This document shows, in pieces, positions 53,501 through 61,376 of a stretch of 64,000 nucleotides of DNA (its first letter is position 1; each line of letters opens with the position of its first letter). Location: assembly GCA_017428285.1 (NCBI GenBank), contig JAFRRE010000159.1, positions 3,121 through 67,120 of the forward strand, read 5' to 3'. The translations under genes and the position numbers were made by a program. This DNA comes from Bacteroidales bacterium. Lineage in GTDB: Bacteria > Bacteroidota > Bacteroidia > Bacteroidales > F082. The notes beneath the pieces are model-generated. The model searched no databases. It was not told the origin of the DNA and saw only the letters and a list, made by a program, of their open reading frames with translations.

Positions 53501-55137
53501 TTGGTCGTCAATGGATTGGCTGGTATTACCATAAAGACAACGATGGCACTCTTTGGCATAACTACGAGACTGTCATTGCCAAAAACAATGGTGTAATCGG
53601 TTCGTCAATTGAATATACCAATCCCGACTACCAGTGGATGAGCGGTATCCGTGACATCGACGTGCCCGGCTCATACTTGAACTGGATTCGTTCTGGTACG
53701 CATGCTGGAGCTAATGGCGAATCTGCCTATAACGACTACGCCATGTCATCAGGTTCCTATGACACTGGTGGAAGTAAGCCTTGGGACCCGAACGAGAACT
53801 GGGAGAAAATCGCCAACCGTTCGTGGACAACTCCGATCTTTGCCACCAATACGAGGCATACCTCCAATCAGGATCCTGGTCCTGTGGCTGTTGGTGGAAG
53901 TGTCGACTCCGTGTTTAAGAAGACCACCAGCGTTGATATTGTCTTCACTGCCGACAAGAGCAAGTGGACCCGCTGCCCCGTCATCGAGATGTGTATGGAT
54001 CCTACCCTTAGCGAAAATGGTGTAACTCGTTTCAACTTGCGTAAACACGCTTCTGTTGACAAGGATGGTAATCCCTATATGATTAAGGATGAAAACAACA
54101 AGGATATTCCGTTCAACCTCTGGACACAGGCTGACGCTCCCGAATATGTTAGCTATGATGAAAACGACCCGAACTTCATCGGTGCACAGGGTATGGGCTG
54201 GTTCCCAGGTTATGTCATTGATGTTGAAAACGGCATTCGTCTGAATGTTGCCTTTGGTGAGGACTCCTACTTGGAAGACCTTGGTGGTCGCGATATGCTC
54301 TTCAATCCTGCCAAGGTTCAGAAGGCTACTGCCGAAGATCCTACAGGTCTGCTGCAAGAGTATGACCCGGCCATCTTCCGTGGTGCGGACAACGATCCCG
54401 TCTTTGGTGGTAAGCACTTTGTTTACATCTGGCGTATGGACTCCATCGGAATGGTAAGTACTGCACCTTGGAAACAAGTGAAGAACTATGGTTATGACGG
54501 CGGTCAGCTGCTGTTCAACTCAATGAATGCTATTCAGAAGATGACTAATAGTGGTATGGTCTTGAACATGAACAGAAACTTGTACAAGCTGGTCATGTGG
54601 ATTGGTATGCCGATGGGTATTGAAGGCATGGAATGGCTGCCTGAAGGCAACGAATGCCGCATCCGTATCCGCCTTGCCAAGCCTTATGCTCCTGGCTACG
54701 GCTACCCGCTGCAGGAAGAGAATCCTGATCTGATGATCAACAACATGAATCCGAAGTACACCTTCTCGATTGACGGTTGGGATCCGGTCATGAACGATTC
54801 GACAAAGACCGAGAAAGACCTCAACCTTGTCACCGTGGTGCCTAATCCTTACTATGCCTACGACACATACGAAGGTAACGCACTGACCAATAAGGTGAAG
54901 ATCACCAACCTGCCCAACAAGTGTATCGTTTCGATTTACACCTTGAGTGGCACGAAGGTGCGCCAGTTCCGTAAGGACAATGAAACAACGAGTATTGAAT
55001 GGGACCTCACGAACTTTGCCAATACGCCTGTTGCCAGTGGCTTCTACTTGATCCACATCAAGGATTTGACCAGCGGCGGCGAACGTACCATCAAGTTCTT
55101 CGGTGCCATGCGTCAAGTTGACCTGAACACATTCTAA
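50593..55137 (+). CDS. 1514-residue exported protein with T9SS-like C-terminus
   Basis: The signal peptide covers about residues 1-23. The N-terminal region has DINNVRTRINAGGDMWWDL and SLFAGSLWIAGVDVNNQLK, a pattern I associate with large T9SS-exported proteins of Bacteroidota. Further features are several EF/Ca-loop-like stretches (YDADGDGEYVPENGDY), FNIII-like segments and an aromatic-rich middle. The end carries VVPNPYYAYD and a sorting-domain-like strand set (IVSIYTLSGTKVRQFRK, ASGFYLIHIKD), closing ...RQVDLNTF rather than the typical K-x-K. It is predicted to be a surface protein made with the TonB receptor before it and the PorV-like barrel after it. Exact function unknown. Confidence 0.85.
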   Translation: MKNIFRFLLAVLLIASTVTPGKAEMYKYGKTGSGQRAQTAAGCTPSSSFEWLDINNVRTRINAGGDMWWDLPSGTGSKYFIPANGSATSLFAGSLWIAGVDVNNQLKCAALRFRQVGNDYYTGPLTVDGKASITPETCAKWDKIFKITRAEVDEFLSHCDPVTHALEQGYQMPSIIKNWPATRADDDPEGIAYYLAPFYDADGDGEYVPENGDYPYYDISNELCHTKIPTMEEEKYGTMHGSILADQVLKGDQTLWWIFNDKGAAHTESGGQAIGIEVRAQAFAFATNDEINNMTFYSYEIINRSTYTLTGTYFSPWTDVDLGYGWDDYVGCDVGRGLGYGYNGTAIDGSGEPEAYGAQPPALGIDFFQGPYMDPDDLDNPKYTFEIVATFHHIDPVTNDSIFTYDTVSATQIVDESINGVNFGNGIIDDERFGMRRFVYHNNNSSQNGDPETAPEYYNYLRGIWKNGAKMSFGGDAFQTDVVGPDCDFMFPGDSDPWNWGTGGNPPGGGFNTNGKYWSEEQCGNPPSDRRFMQSAGPFTLQPGAVNYITFGVPWARATSGGAWASVELLRVVDDKCQALFDNCFKVIDGPSAPDLTIRELDQKLIIYLSNGTLSNNYKEKYIELDPEIPTGRTENELVKKDTTWYISIDGDSIYQVEEEYKDSTYVYDRYYRFEGYKVYQLANAEVGADELSNNDKARLVFQCDVRNNVGRLLNYEFDESLQANVPCLKVNGGDAGITHSFVVTEDEFSMSDNPTLVNHTAYYYMAVAYAYNNYLTYNQDDALGLQGQKKPYLEGRKNIQVYTAIPHKIVNGTVLRAAYGDSPAVTRVVGVGNGFNELELSQATVDEIMSKPRANDSTNRFGNPNYPASYHPTYEAGYGPIDVKIIDPLNVKSHSYELVFDNMYKKYTHNVTNNADIKGDSAVRLVNSWYLVDLDDMDTIHSDTTTIYENEQMFIDRGISVNVSQVYDFGRQWIGWYYHKDNDGTLWHNYETVIAKNNGVIGSSIEYTNPDYQWMSGIRDIDVPGSYLNWIRSGTHAGANGESAYNDYAMSSGSYDTGGSKPWDPNENWEKIANRSWTTPIFATNTRHTSNQDPGPVAVGGSVDSVFKKTTSVDIVFTADKSKWTRCPVIEMCMDPTLSENGVTRFNLRKHASVDKDGNPYMIKDENNKDIPFNLWTQADAPEYVSYDENDPNFIGAQGMGWFPGYVIDVENGIRLNVAFGEDSYLEDLGGRDMLFNPAKVQKATAEDPTGLLQEYDPAIFRGADNDPVFGGKHFVYIWRMDSIGMVSTAPWKQVKNYGYDGGQLLFNSMNAIQKMTNSGMVLNMNRNLYKLVMWIGMPMGIEGMEWLPEGNECRIRIRLAKPYAPGYGYPLQEENPDLMINNMNPKYTFSIDGWDPVMNDSTKTEKDLNLVTVVPNPYYAYDTYEGNALTNKVKITNLPNKCIVSIYTLSGTKVRQFRKDNETTSIEWDLTNFANTPVASGFYLIHIKDLTSGGERTIKFFGAMRQVDLNTF

Positions 55138-55173
55138 ACAAATGTAATTGCTAACCGTAAATAACTTATCATC

Positions 55174-56262
55174 ATGAAGAAATCATTTAGATATATCGTA
55201 TTGAGCTTCGTAATCCTATTTGGATTAAGTGCTCCTCAAGCATTTGCAGGAAACAAAGACCGTTCAGGCCAAGCTGGCGCTCCCGAGCTGTTGATTAATC
55301 CCTGGGCCGCTTCATCGGGCTGGGGCAATGCAGGCATGTCGTTCGTTCATGGCGTCGAAGCCATCTACGGCAATGTGGCTGGCATCAGCTCATGCCGCAC
55401 CCTGGATGTGAACTTCACCCACACCAGCTGGCTGGTTGGTGTGGGCAACGACACCCGCATCTCCTCGTTCGGTTTCTTGGCCCGTGTGGGTGAGTCGAGT
55501 GTGTTGGGTCTCTCCTTCATGTCGTTTAGCCTCGGCGAAATCCCGATTACGACGGTTGGAAACCCCGACCCGAACACCTTGGGTACCTACAAGCCTAACC
55601 TGATGAACATCAACCTGTCGTTCGCCAAAGCATTCTCCAACAGTATCAGCGGCGGCTTCAACTTGAAGATCATCAGCGAGTCCATCAAGGATATGGGCGG
55701 TGTTGGCGTGGCCTTGGACGCTGGTATCCAGTATGTCACTGGTCCCTTCGACAATATCCACTTCGGTATCACCCTGAAGAACATTGGACCTACCATGAAG
55801 TTCTCGGGCGACGGTATCTCACTGAGGGTGTTCATGGACAACACCAGCAACCAGCAGTTCACTATGGTGCAGCGCGTCGATGACTTCGAGTTACCTACTC
55901 AGTTGAGCATCGCAGCCGCCTACGACTTCCTGTTTGCTGAAACTAACAGAATCACCCTGGCTGGTAACTTCTGCTCCAACTCCTTCACCAACGACCAATT
56001 CATCGTGGGTTTGGAGTATGGCTGGAAGGAGATGTTCATGATCCGTGCCGGTTACACCTATGAAAACGGCATTTGGTCGAAGGAAGGCATCCTTTACGAT
56101 GATGGCTGCATGAACATCAACCGTGGCCTCAGCGCTGGCGCGTCCATCAATGTGCCAGTCTCGAAGAAGGAAGACGCCATGCGTTTCGCAGTGGATTATT
56201 CCTACAGAGACACCTACACCTACGGTGGCACCCACAGCGTGGGCTTGAGAATTATTTTCTAA
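55174..56262 (+). CDS. PorV/PorQ-family outer-membrane barrel
   Basis: A 362-residue protein. The signal peptide covers residues 1-25 (ending AFAG). The mature part begins with N-x-x-x-x-G-Q-A-G-A-P-E-L-L-I-N-P and AGISSC, the start typical of PorV/PorQ proteins, followed by about 14 amphipathic strands of a FadL-like barrel ending in Phe (SVGLRIIF). PorV (LptO) shuttles T9SS cargo to the attachment complex; this paralogue may do so for the 1514-residue protein. The gap to that gene is 36 nt and no terminator intervenes, so the three genes form one unit. Confidence 0.88.
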   Translation: MKKSFRYIVLSFVILFGLSAPQAFAGNKDRSGQAGAPELLINPWAASSGWGNAGMSFVHGVEAIYGNVAGISSCRTLDVNFTHTSWLVGVGNDTRISSFGFLARVGESSVLGLSFMSFSLGEIPITTVGNPDPNTLGTYKPNLMNINLSFAKAFSNSISGGFNLKIISESIKDMGGVGVALDAGIQYVTGPFDNIHFGITLKNIGPTMKFSGDGISLRVFMDNTSNQQFTMVQRVDDFELPTQLSIAAAYDFLFAETNRITLAGNFCSNSFTNDQFIVGLEYGWKEMFMIRAGYTYENGIWSKEGILYDDGCMNINRGLSAGASINVPVSKKEDAMRFAVDYSYRDTYTYGGTHSVGLRIIF

Positions 56263-56289
56263 AACTGATTCCAGTTTAGAAATAATTCG

Positions 56290-56346
56290 TATCTTTGCAG
56301 TCGCAAACCAAAAGAAGACCCTTATTTCGGTAAGGGTCTCTTTTTT
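56290..56346 (+). promoter_or_regulatory. greA leader: -7 box followed by a hairpin terminator
   Basis: A TATCTTTG -7 box (56290-56297) is followed by a 9-bp stem (AGACCCTTA 56316-56324, TAAGGGTCT 56331-56339) and T6 (56341-56346), all ahead of greA at 56381. The hairpin may end the PorV transcript, or act as an attenuator of the transcript starting near 56304. Confidence 0.7.
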
Positions 56347-56380
56347 GCAACCTGTAATGAAATAAATAAACATAATTACT

Positions 56381-56854
56381 ATGTCAGAAATCAAATACTT
56401 TACCCCAGAAGGGTTACAAAAACTGAAGGATGAACTTGACGACCTGATTCTTCGCGAACGTCCACGCATCGTGCAAGCCATCCAGGAAGCACGCGACAAA
56501 GGCGACCTCTCTGAGAATGCCGAATACGATGCCGCTAAAGAGGCCCAAGGCCTGCTTGAAGCCAAAATCGCCGAACTGCAAGACCTCATCTTTAACGCTC
56601 GTATCCTCGATGAGTCAAAGATGGACAACTCTAAGGTGTTGCTCTATTCGACGGTGAAGATCAAAAACACCAAGTCGGGCATGATGATGACTTACGCCAT
56701 CGTGCCAGAGAAAGAGGCCAACTTCAAGGAAGGCAAACTCTCCATCAACTCGCCCATAGGTCAAGGCCTGTTGGGCAAGCAAGTGGGTGACATCGCCGAG
56801 ATTCAGGTGCCTGCCGGCAAAGTGCAGTTCGAAGTCATAGAAATTACCCGATAA
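56381..56854 (+). CDS. greA: Transcription elongation factor GreA
   Basis: A 157-residue protein of standard length. An N-terminal coiled coil (residues 1-80) has the acidic tip motif DLSENAEYDAAKEAQG (Asp and Glu that reach the RNA polymerase active site). The C-terminal FKBP-like globular domain has SPIGQGLLGKQVGDIAEIQVP. It rescues backtracked polymerase by stimulating RNA cleavage. HIT follows after 11 nt. Confidence 0.97.
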   Translation: MSEIKYFTPEGLQKLKDELDDLILRERPRIVQAIQEARDKGDLSENAEYDAAKEAQGLLEAKIAELQDLIFNARILDESKMDNSKVLLYSTVKIKNTKSGMMMTYAIVPEKEANFKEGKLSINSPIGQGLLGKQVGDIAEIQVPAGKVQFEVIEITR

Positions 56855-56865
56855 AAACTCAAGTC

Positions 56866-57258
56866 ATGGCTACTATTTTCTCAAGAATCGTGAAAGGGGA
56901 AATCCCTTGCTATAAGATTGCCGAGGATGAACGTTTCTTCGCATTCATGGATATTAATCCCGTTGCCGTGGGCCATACTTTGGTGATTCCCAAGCGTGAG
57001 GATGACTACATCTTCAACCTTGAAGACGATGAAATCGCTGCCATGATGGTCTTTGCAAAAAAAGTGGCCAAAGCCATCGAGAAAGCTGTGCCCTGCAAGC
57101 GCATCGGCGTGGCTGTCATCGGTTTGGAAGTGCCCCATGCACACATCCACCTCATTCCTATTTCGCAAGAGGGCGATATGGACTTCAAGAAGGAACATGT
57201 GCATATGAGCGAAGAGGAGTTCCGCGAGGTGCAGAAGCGTATTGTGGAGAACCTTTAA
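56866..57258 (+). CDS. HIT-family nucleotide hydrolase
   Basis: A 130-residue protein with the histidine triad HAHIHLIPI near residue 90 and an N-terminal IFSRIVKGEIPCYKIAEDE, as in Hint-type enzymes. This subfamily hydrolyses AMP-lysine and related phosphoramidates; the cellular role in Bacteroidota is uncertain. It is co-transcribed with greA, and the pair is closed by a repeat-derived terminator. Confidence 0.95.
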   Translation: MATIFSRIVKGEIPCYKIAEDERFFAFMDINPVAVGHTLVIPKREDDYIFNLEDDEIAAMMVFAKKVAKAIEKAVPCKRIGVAVIGLEVPHAHIHLIPISQEGDMDFKKEHVHMSEEEFREVQKRIVENL

Positions 57259-57280
57259 GGTGATTCGGCAATTATGAATT

Positions 57281-57315
57281 GTAGAGATGTTGCACGCAAC
57301 GTCTCTACTTTTTTT
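57281..57315 (+). terminator. Palindromic repeat (GTAGAGACGT family), copy 2, with T-run
   Basis: GTAGAGATGTTGC (57281-57293) and GCAACGTCTCTAC (57296-57308) pair over 13 bp with one G-T pair and are followed by T7. It is the same 28-nt family as 30198-30225. It ends the greA-HIT transcript. Confidence 0.85.
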
Positions 57316-57317
57316 GT

Positions 57318-57325
57318 TATTTTTG
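57318..57325 (+). promoter_or_regulatory. -7 box (TATTTTTG) of the DUF5103 gene
   Basis: It matches TAnnTTTG, directly after the terminator T-run and 17 nt before ATG 57343. No clear -33 TTG; the upstream DNA is the palindrome. Confidence 0.5.
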
Positions 57326-57342
57326 CAGCAAATATAGAAATA

Positions 57343-58614
57343 ATGAAAAGAATCACCTTGTTACTATTGGCACTTTGTGTAATGACAGGTATGTTCGCCC
57401 AAGATTTCAATCTGCTTTGTGGCAACATCAACTACAAGCCAGAGGTGCAGACCGTGCTGCTCTATGCCGATGACAACCAACTGAACGACCCTATCATTCC
57501 ACTTGAGGATATGATGGGCCGCTTGACGCTTTCGTTCGACATCATTGATGGCGATGGCGAGGTGCTCAACTACACCTTCATCCATTGCAGCCACGACTGG
57601 GAGCCTACCGACATACAGCGTCTCCAATATGCTTCAGGATTTGAGTCGGACCGTTTGGATGATTATGCCTTCTCGCGCAACACCTTGATAGAATATGTCA
57701 ACTATCAGCTCAAGTTCCCGAGAGAAGACATGGTGCCGCTCATTTCAGGCAACTATTTGCTTATCGTTTACGGCGATGATTTGAATGACCTGTATTTCAC
57801 CCGTCGTTTCATGGTGGTTGATGAAAAGGCCCACGTGGGTGTCACTGTGCCGCGCTATCCCGATGACCTCAACTACACCGATACGCACCAGCAACTCAAT
57901 GTCAAGGTGAATATGAACAACTATTTGACGGGCAACACGCAGCAGTATAGCTATTTGACCATCCGACAAAACGGCCGTTGGGACAATGCCGCCGAGGGCT
58001 TGAAGCCCACCTATGTCTATCCCGACTATATCTCTTTTGAGCATCATCCCCAGACCGTTTTTGAGGCTTCTAACCAATACCGACGCTTCAATACCAGCAA
58101 CTTCTATTTCCAATCGGAGAACTTGGCACATATTCGCCAGACCGACGAGAGCTTTGAAATCGACATTGCCACTTGTGAGTCGCGGGCAAGACTGGCCTAC
58201 ACGTCTTACGAGGACATCCACGGCGAGAAATACATCTATGTGGAGAATGACGACCTTGACAATTCGACTGAGGCCGACTATTGCCGCGTCAACTTTTTCT
58301 ACAAGAGCGAGGCACCGCTGACCCACGAAGACATCTATATCATGGGTGCGCTCAACGACTGGTGCTTCAATGAGAGCAACAAGATGACGTATGACTATCG
58401 TTTGCGCGGCTACACCTGCTCGATGGTGCTCAAACAAGGTTACTACAACTTTATGTTTGTCACCCTCGACCACCAGACCCACGAAATCATGACCGACATG
58501 ACGGCGGGTAACCACTGGGAAACTAACAATGTCTACAAGCTATATTTCTACTTCTACAACGCTCTCAAGGGCTGTGATGAGCTGGTTGGCTATTCTGTGG
58601 TCAACTCACATTAA
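57343..58614 (+). CDS. DUF5103 protein, exported
   Basis: A 423-residue protein from ATG 57343, which gives a signal peptide (residues 1-19, ending GMFAQ). The N-terminal domain shows L-L-Y-A-D-D-N-Q-L-N-D-P-I, LSFDIIDGDGEVLNYTFIHC and HDWEPTDIQRLQY, the typical start of DUF5103. The middle is a beta-sandwich with aromatic-rich strands, and the end contains VYKLYFYFYNALKGCDELVGY. Its function is unknown; the family occurs widely in Bacteroidota and is probably periplasmic. Confidence 0.88.
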   Translation: MKRITLLLLALCVMTGMFAQDFNLLCGNINYKPEVQTVLLYADDNQLNDPIIPLEDMMGRLTLSFDIIDGDGEVLNYTFIHCSHDWEPTDIQRLQYASGFESDRLDDYAFSRNTLIEYVNYQLKFPREDMVPLISGNYLLIVYGDDLNDLYFTRRFMVVDEKAHVGVTVPRYPDDLNYTDTHQQLNVKVNMNNYLTGNTQQYSYLTIRQNGRWDNAAEGLKPTYVYPDYISFEHHPQTVFEASNQYRRFNTSNFYFQSENLAHIRQTDESFEIDIATCESRARLAYTSYEDIHGEKYIYVENDDLDNSTEADYCRVNFFYKSEAPLTHEDIYIMGALNDWCFNESNKMTYDYRLRGYTCSMVLKQGYYNFMFVTLDHQTHEIMTDMTAGNHWETNNVYKLYFYFYNALKGCDELVGYSVVNSH

Positions 58615-58633
58615 TCTTGTTGTCGCTTCGCGT

Positions 58634-58663
58634 CTCCCCCTTTTAAGGGGGCAGGGGGATTCG
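58634..58663. repeat. Poly-purine palindromic repeat CTCCCCCTTTTAAGGGGG
   Basis: CCCCC-TTTTAA-GGGGG followed by CAGGGGGATTCG: a widespread intergenic repeat type, here in the 76-nt gap between the DUF5103 gene and priA. It may act as a weak terminator. Confidence 0.65.
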
Positions 58664-58690
58664 AAGACCCGCTTTGCGCCAAACAATTGT

Positions 58691-61201
58691 ATGCAATCCA
58701 AAAAAACAGTGAACGAATTTTCACCCGATAGAATTACCCTCTTTGCTGAAATCCTGTTGCCGATACCGGTTCCAGGCACCTTCACCTATCGTGTGCCTTT
58801 CGCTTTGAACGAACAGGTGCGCGTGGGGCAGAGGGCGGTGGTGCAGTTCGGCAAGACCAAAATCATGTCGGGGTTGATTGTCGGGCTGACGGAACAGGTG
58901 CCTACGGTTGAAGTCAAGTTTCTGATGGACTTGCTTGACGACCAGCCGATTGTCAACGAGAAACAGTTGAAGTTTTGGGACTGGGTGAAGACCTATTATA
59001 TGTGTCATCTCGGCGAGGTGATGCAGGCTGCCTTGCCCTCGGCATTGAAGCTGAGCAGCGAGACCACCGTAGCCTTGTCGCCCGACTATGTCCTCGATTC
59101 GGTAGCCTTGAACGACTTCGAGTACCTTATTGTCGAAGCCTTGCAAATCAAGCCGAAAATTGCCATCAGCGAGGTGAGCAAGATCATCGGTTTCAAGAAG
59201 GTGATGCCCCTTGTCCATTCGATGATGGAGAAAGGCATCCTCGTGATGGAGGAGGAGCTGAATGAGAAATACAAGGCCAAATACGAGCGTTTTGTGCGGC
59301 TTGCGGCTGCTTACCGCGATGAGGCGAGACTCCATGACCTGATGGACAACCTCACCAAGCGTGCCTACAAGCAACTTGAGGTTCTGCTTGCCTTCATCAC
59401 TTTAGGAGGCGATGCCGACAACGACATTATGGCCAAGGCTTTGCTGCAAAAAGCCAATGCCACATCCTCGATACTGAAAAACATGGCCGAGAAAGGCATT
59501 TTTGAGGTCTACGAGCGTAAGGTGAGCCGTCTAAAGGAGTTTAAGGTGCAGACCGATGTGGATAGCATCCAGCTTACAGAAGCCCAACAGAGGGCCTACA
59601 GTGGCATTAAGGCGGGTTTTGGTGAGAAGAAGCCTGTGTTGCTCCATGGCGTGACCTCAAGCGGTAAGACGGCCATTTATATCAAGTTGATCAAGGAAGC
59701 CATTGACCGAGGCAAACAGGTGCTGTATCTCTTGCCAGAAATTGCACTTACGGCACAAATCATCAACCGTCTGAAAGAGTATTTTGGCGACAGGCTGGGT
59801 GTGTATCATTCTCGTTATGGTAACAACGAGCGGGTAGAGGTATGGGAACAGGTTCGTGATTTTGGGCAGACACAGTCGCCTAGACATCAAATCATTATCG
59901 GTTCGCGTTCGGCCATTTTCTTGCCTTACTCCGACATTGGCCTCGTCATCGTGGATGAAGAGCACGACAGCAGCTTCAAGCAAATCGACCCGGCGCCGCG
60001 CTACAATGCCCGCGATGCCGCCATTGTGTTGGCTGCCATGCATCAGGCGAATATCGTATTAGGCTCGGCTACGCCTTCTTACGAAAGCTATTTCAATGCC
60101 TTGAGTGGTCGTTATCATTTGGTGGAAATTACTGAGCGTTTTGGAGGTGTGCAGATGCCTGAAATCATCCTCAGCGACATGCGCGTGGAGCGGCGGCGCA
60201 AGACAATGAAAGCCGACTTCGGTAGTACGCTTCTTGATGCAATGAAAGAGACCTTGGACGAGCATAACCAGACCATCTTGTTCCAGAATCGGCGCGGATT
60301 CTCGTTGCGTTTGGAATGCGACGAATGCCATTATGTGCCACAGTGCATCAATTGTGATGTGAGCCTCATTTACCACAAGAGCCAGAACGTGTTGCGTTGC
60401 CATTATTGTGGCTACACGGCCAGTGTGCCGACGGAGTGTCCCGTTTGTCACAGTACCAATATCCGAATGCACGGCTTTGGCACAGAGAAGATCGAGGAGG
60501 ATTTGAGCCTTGTCATGCCTGAGGCCAAAGTCGCGCGACTTGACCTCGACACCACGCGTTCGAAAAACGACTACCAAAGCATTTTGGAAGCCTTTCAAGA
60601 CCACGAGACCAACATCCTCGTGGGCACGCAGATGGTTACTAAGGGCTTGGATTTCGACTCGGTGAAAGTGGTTGGCATCCTTAACGCCGACAATATGCTT
60701 TCCTTCCCTGATTTCCGTGCCCATGAGCGCAGTTTCCAGCTGATGGCTCAGGTGGCGGGTCGCGCGGGCCGCAAAGGCAAACAAGGCAAGGTCATTATCC
60801 AGACCTACGAGCCGGCGCATCCCGTTTTGCAGGATGTGTTGCGCAACGACTTCCGTGGACTTTACGAGAAGCAAATGGTCATCCGCAGGCAGTTTGGCTA
60901 TCCGCCGTTCTACCGTCTCATCCTCATCCGACTGAAACATAAGGACTACCAAAAACTCAATCCCGCTGCGGCGGAATTGGCTGCCATGCTTCGCCCCATC
61001 TTCAAGCAGGATTTGCTTGGGCCAGAATACCCTGTGGTTTCAAGAGTCAAGAATCTGTATATCAAGCAGATGATGGTGAAGTTTAGGCGGGACTACAATA
61101 CCCAAAAGGTGAAGGAGTTGATTGCACAGCAGATTCGTTTGTTCCAACAGAATTCCGAGTATAAGGCGGTCCAGGTGCAGATTGATGTGGATCCGATGTA
61201 G
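58691..61201 (+). CDS. priA: Primosomal protein N' (PriA helicase)
   Basis: An 836-residue protein from ATG 58691; the frame is open further up, but that part overlaps the DUF5103 gene and the repeat. It has an N-terminal 3' DNA-binding domain (ILLPIPVPGTFTYRVPF), Walker A GVTSSGKTAIY (about residue 320), Walker B DEEH (about 422), and RRGFSLRLEC. The zinc-binding cluster has eight Cys: CDECHY, CINC, CHYCGY, CPVCHS. Helicase motif V/VI is LVGTQMVTKGLDFDSV and LMAQVAGRAGRKGKQG. It restarts stalled forks by loading the replisome. Its stop codon is in the first bases of a dispersed repeat. Confidence 0.97.
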   Translation: MQSKKTVNEFSPDRITLFAEILLPIPVPGTFTYRVPFALNEQVRVGQRAVVQFGKTKIMSGLIVGLTEQVPTVEVKFLMDLLDDQPIVNEKQLKFWDWVKTYYMCHLGEVMQAALPSALKLSSETTVALSPDYVLDSVALNDFEYLIVEALQIKPKIAISEVSKIIGFKKVMPLVHSMMEKGILVMEEELNEKYKAKYERFVRLAAAYRDEARLHDLMDNLTKRAYKQLEVLLAFITLGGDADNDIMAKALLQKANATSSILKNMAEKGIFEVYERKVSRLKEFKVQTDVDSIQLTEAQQRAYSGIKAGFGEKKPVLLHGVTSSGKTAIYIKLIKEAIDRGKQVLYLLPEIALTAQIINRLKEYFGDRLGVYHSRYGNNERVEVWEQVRDFGQTQSPRHQIIIGSRSAIFLPYSDIGLVIVDEEHDSSFKQIDPAPRYNARDAAIVLAAMHQANIVLGSATPSYESYFNALSGRYHLVEITERFGGVQMPEIILSDMRVERRRKTMKADFGSTLLDAMKETLDEHNQTILFQNRRGFSLRLECDECHYVPQCINCDVSLIYHKSQNVLRCHYCGYTASVPTECPVCHSTNIRMHGFGTEKIEEDLSLVMPEAKVARLDLDTTRSKNDYQSILEAFQDHETNILVGTQMVTKGLDFDSVKVVGILNADNMLSFPDFRAHERSFQLMAQVAGRAGRKGKQGKVIIQTYEPAHPVLQDVLRNDFRGLYEKQMVIRRQFGYPPFYRLILIRLKHKDYQKLNPAAAELAAMLRPIFKQDLLGPEYPVVSRVKNLYIKQMMVKFRRDYNTQKVKELIAQQIRLFQQNSEYKAVQVQIDVDPM

Positions 61202-61242
61202 GGCTGTCATTGCAGCAGCCATGTCATGCCAACGCTGGCATG
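61198..61242. repeat. TTGTAGGGCTGTC-type repeat at the priA end with a hairpin
   Basis: GTAGGGCTGTC at the priA stop matches the repeats at 13915 and 38473. It is followed by CATGCCA (61225-61231) - ACGC - TGGCATG (61236-61242), a perfect 7-bp stem that may terminate priA. Confidence 0.6.
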
Positions 61243-61340
61243 TGCGTCTGCGGGCATCTATGGCTGTGTCGTATCGGTCAGCGAAATTGAAGATGCTCAT
61301 TTTCTGCAACATTTTTAGCGCTGTATTGCCCAAAAAGACC

Positions 61341-61348
61341 TATTTTTG
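61341..61348 (+). promoter_or_regulatory. -7 box (TATTTTTG) of the outer-membrane barrel gene
   Basis: It matches TAnnTTTG, 28 nt before ATG 61377. A TTG at 61326-61328 is too close to be the -33 element. Confidence 0.5.
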
Positions 61349-61376
61349 CAGCCCTAAAACGAGCAGAATTATTACT

